The notes below the pieces were generated by a model. That model was given only the letters and a program-made list of their open reading frames with translations, did not search any database and had not been told where the DNA came from. This document shows, in pieces, positions 61,998-64,000 of a stretch of DNA of 64,000 bases. Numbering within the stretch: position 1 is the first letter of the stretch; every line of letters begins with the position of its first letter. A program made the position numbers and the translations under genes. This DNA is from Deltaproteobacteria bacterium (lineage in GTDB: Bacteria > Myxococcota_A > UBA9160 > UBA6930): contig JAJDAP010000131.1 of NCBI GenBank assembly GCA_029261795.1, positions 39,008-103,007 of the forward strand, given 5' to 3'.

Positions 61998-63170
61998 CTA
62001 GCTTCCCGGCGAGACCGATTCATCGAACTTCTCCGGCAGCATCTCCGCGGGGAAGCGGTAGAAATCCACCGCGTTGTCCCAGAGAATCTTGCGCTTGCTG
62101 TCCTCGGAGAGGCGAGCCTGGCCGAGGAATGTCTCGACGGCCTTCGGATACTTCGAATCCGGGTGGGGATAGTCGGTCTCGAAGAGAACACGGCTGTCTC
62201 CGAACTCCTCGACGAAGTGATAGGCGACGTCCTCGTCGCACTCGGTGGTCACCCAGCAGTTGCGCTTGAAGTATTCGGTGGCCGACATCGAAAGCTCCGG
62301 CGCTTCCTTCCATCCCGCGAGCTCCAGATGCTCGTCGATGCGCCAGAGCCAGGACGGCACCCAGCCGCAGCCGGCCTCCATGTAGGCGCAGCGCAGGCGC
62401 GGAAAGCGCTCGAAGACGCCGCCGCAGATCATCGACAACATGGCCATCTGAGCCTCGTGGGGATGCACCACGCTGTGCCACTCGGTGAAGGTCCGGAAGC
62501 GGTTGCTCCCCGCCGAGGTTCCAGCGAGACCCATGAATTCATGGGTCGCAAAGGGAAGGTCGAGATCCTGAAGCACTTCCCAGAGCGGGTCGTAGTAGCG
62601 ATCGCCCAGGTTGCGACGGTTGAACATGTTAGGCCGTGCCCAGAAGGAACGAACGCCCTGGTGCTCGACGCTGTGGTGCACTTCGTCGACGGCGCGTGTG
62701 ATGTCGTTCAACGGCACCGGGCCGGCGGCCAGGATGCGACCGTCCGACGTCTCGCGCATCTCTTCCGCCCAACGGTTGTAGGCCCGCGCCATCGCCGCCT
62801 GCAACTCCGGGTCGATGCCCTCGATCCACATGTCGTAGCCGGGCCCGTACAAGACCAGCAGATCGACGCCCTCGACCCGAAGTGAATCGACCACACCCGG
62901 GCCATCGAAACCGCGATTCACGACATCACCGTACTTGGCCACCATCTGCTCGGTGGTCCAGTTCACGGCTTCCTGGAAGCGGCCGTAGAGCACCGTCGGA
63001 TGTTGGCTGTACTGGCCGTCCGCAACCGCGGGACGGAACTGATCCCAGCCCGGAATCGGCTGTTGCCAACCCACGCGGTGCTGGAACTTCCGGTCCAGGA
63101 ACCGCTCCCAGAGATTCTTCGGTTCCACCACATGGGCATCCGCATCGAACACCTTGAATCCGTTCTTCAT
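61998..63170 (-). CDS. Amidohydrolase family protein (amidohydrolase 2 type)
   Basis: A 390-residue TIM-barrel hydrolase beginning VFDADAHVVEPKNLWERFLDRKF. The first metal motif is DADAHVVE. Later segments are PFATHEFMGLAGT, LRCAYMEAGCGWVPSWLWRIDEHLE and VLFETDYPHPDSKYP (Asp ligand). This group includes decarboxylases and hydrolases of aromatic acids. It shares layout with the operon member at 27.3-28.4 kb but is not its close duplicate. It is convergent with the PLP gene, the stops three bases apart. Substrate unknown. Confidence 0.88.
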   Translation of the reverse strand: MKNGFKVFDADAHVVEPKNLWERFLDRKFQHRVGWQQPIPGWDQFRPAVADGQYSQHPTVLYGRFQEAVNWTTEQMVAKYGDVVNRGFDGPGVVDSLRVEGVDLLVLYGPGYDMWIEGIDPELQAAMARAYNRWAEEMRETSDGRILAAGPVPLNDITRAVDEVHHSVEHQGVRSFWARPNMFNRRNLGDRYYDPLWEVLQDLDLPFATHEFMGLAGTSAGSNRFRTFTEWHSVVHPHEAQMAMLSMICGGVFERFPRLRCAYMEAGCGWVPSWLWRIDEHLELAGWKEAPELSMSATEYFKRNCWVTTECDEDVAYHFVEEFGDSRVLFETDYPHPDSKYPKAVETFLGQARLSEDSKRKILWDNAVDFYRFPAEMLPEKFDESVSPGS

Positions 63171-63496
63171 GCCGGGATTCTATCGGCGAAGCGGGTTTCC
63201 CGGGGATCCAGACATCGCTTTTCCCTAGGGATTCTCTGCACCAGCGACCCGGCACTGGAAGAACCCACCCTCGCGTACGAGACCAGAGCGCTGTCGAGGC
63301 GGTGGTGCACCTCGCTCCCGGGTGGACCGTGGTCGAGGATGACAGCGAGCCGCGGGCGGCCCGACCGATGATTCGGGGACGCGATGTCGAGCACCTCCAG
63401 GCGGAGCTGGGGTCCGGATTTTCTTGAGGTGGAGGGGCGCGTGGCTATCGGGCATGCGGGTCGCAGTGGGCATGTGGCGGCCCGGACCTTCGGAGA
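63171..63496. other. 326-bp non-coding stretch before the tandem repeats
   Basis: No supported gene. It holds the promoter region of the amidohydrolase, then an increasingly G-rich sequence. A short frame on the plus strand (63298-63427) reads like protein but has no ribosome site or family. The end of the stretch (ATGCGGGTCGCAGTGGG) looks like a decayed relative of the 136-bp repeat downstream. Confidence 0.5.
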
Positions 63497-63780
63497 TGTG
63501 ATGTTGATCGCCTCCGGCAGGGGGTTCGGCTCCAGAGGGCTTTGGAGGGGGTGGTTCGCGTAGATGTTAGGGATGCGGGTCAGGGTCGAGGGCGCGGGCG
63601 GGTGTGGGGCCAGTCGAACAGTGTTTCGGGGGTGTGATGTCGATCGCCCTCCGGGCGGGGTTGGGTTCGAGAGGGCTTTCGAGGGGGTGGTTCGCGTAGA
63701 TGTTAGGGATGCGGGTCAGGGTCGGGGGCGCAAGCGGGCGTGGGGCGGGTCGAACAGTGTTTCGGGGGTGTGATGTCGAT
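63497..63780 (+). repeat. 136-bp G-rich tandem repeat, two full copies and a partial
   Basis: The segment TGTGATGT-CGATCGCC recurs at 63497, 63633 and 63769, exactly 136 bases apart. The copies share GGGGGTGGTTCGCGTAG and ATGTTAGGGATGCGGGTCAG. The two full copies differ at scattered positions, so they are not very recent. The G-rich plus strand and lack of coding content fit a structural or regulatory repeat, such as a palindromic element array related to the transposase beside it. Plus-strand G runs might form quadruplex structures. Confidence 0.85.
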
Positions 63781-63819
63781 TGCTGTTGATCAACGTAATA
63801 AGATCGCTATATTCATTGA

Positions 63820-64000
63820 ATGCGGCGGAAGATATCCGGAACACAGCTCGAACTGCGGTACTCCGGGAGGGGTGGGAAGCGGCCCGGCGCCGGCCGACCG
63901 CCGCAGCCGGGGTCCGGCATTCCGCATCTGCGCCGAGTTGGACTCGCTTCCCGGTATCCCTGCCACGTCACCCTGAAGGTGCGCGAGGGGGTGCCCTCCC
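63820..64000 (+). CDS. RAYT-type (Y1) transposase, partial at the right edge
   Basis: An open frame starts at ATG 63820 and continues past the window end. The 60 visible residues read RRKISGTQLELRYSG, GGKRPGAGRPPQPGSGIPHLRR and YPCHVTLKVREGVPS. The GGxRPGAGRP stretch and PxHVTLxVRxGxPSLR motif are hallmarks of REP-associated tyrosine transposases. The catalytic HUH and Tyr motifs would lie beyond the edge. RAYTs act on short palindromic repeats, and the tandem repeat just upstream could be its substrate. The region between repeat and gene is A/T rich, suggesting a separate origin or a promoter. Confidence 0.7.
   Translation, partial: MRRKISGTQLELRYSGRGGKRPGAGRPPQPGSGIPHLRRVGLASRYPCHVTLKVREGVPS

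Noticed and set aside
63298..63427. Short plus-strand frame reading EAVVHLAPGWTVVEDDSEP and following residues
   Set aside because: It looks like protein but has only an internal GTG start, no ribosome site and no recognised family. It may be a decayed gene end.

Overview
The window looks like a 64 kb piece of chromosome from a high-GC, Gram-negative, probably uncultured bacterium of the broad deltaproteobacterial type (Myxococcota, Desulfobacterota or Binatota would fit). This placement is inference. It rests on the high GC content, frequent GTG and TTG starts, lipoproteins and Tat substrates, a PEP-CTERM surface protein, a class GN (marine proteobacterial) sortase with its VIT/VWA target, F420-type luciferase-like monooxygenases, and a RAYT-type transposase. 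No rRNA, tRNA, CRISPR array or prophage was seen.

Layout. 0-4 kb: lipoprotein fragment, PMP3-type membrane peptide, PhyH dioxygenase, ABM monooxygenase, a glycine-run RRM RNA-binding protein and an enoyl-CoA hydratase. 4-15.2 kb: one giant glycine-rich secreted protein (3735 aa) built from an eightfold super-repeat of about 1.09 kb and ending in a PEP-CTERM signal. 15.3-24.7 kb: Tat-exported DUF1214 protein, quinone oxidoreductase, sortase-target pair, luciferase-like monooxygenase, phosphotransferase and DUF3604 lipoprotein. 24.7-30.6 kb: a tightly overlapping seven-gene catabolic operon on the minus strand (MarR regulator, two amidohydrolases, luciferase-like monooxygenase, TauD-type dioxygenase, two cupins) with a candidate operator in front. 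30.7-36.6 kb: a broken MFS transporter remnant, a PQQ-propeller lipoprotein, a ferredoxin-P450 pair with twin operator-like dyads, a SnoaL-like protein, dienelactone hydrolase and serS. 36.6-46.1 kb: selB, then a minus-strand operon nuoA-H-J-K-L-M-N. 46.3-53.7 kb: gpsA, feoAB behind a Fur box, a SHOCT-like lipoprotein, and a fusion of a flippase-like membrane domain to an alkaline-phosphatase-superfamily domain. 53.6-63.2 kb: histidine kinase, kinase-like protein, dipeptidase-lectin fusion, VWA protein, a Cys/Met PLP enzyme and an amidohydrolase. 63.2-64 kb: G-rich 136-bp tandem repeats leading into the start of a RAYT transposase.

The most interesting system is the complex I-like operon. Only the membrane-arm subunits and NuoA are present, all as intact reading frames with tight translational coupling, yet many residues that carry protons in canonical complex I are replaced. 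Both NuoK glutamates are Gln at positions 36 and 72. The TM5 glutamates of NuoL and NuoM are Gln. Several channel lysines and histidines in NuoL, NuoM and NuoN are Arg, Asn, Pro, Leu, Thr or Met. NuoH has lost its quinone-site motif, and NuoA its acidic pair. This suggests a structurally conserved membrane assembly with a function other than canonical proton pumping.

Other coherent units are the Fur-controlled ferrous iron importer feoAB, the serS-selB pair (serine charging of tRNA-Sec and its delivery to ribosomes), the MarR-controlled catabolic operon, and two separate surface-anchoring systems within 5 kb of each other (PEP-CTERM and GN sortase).
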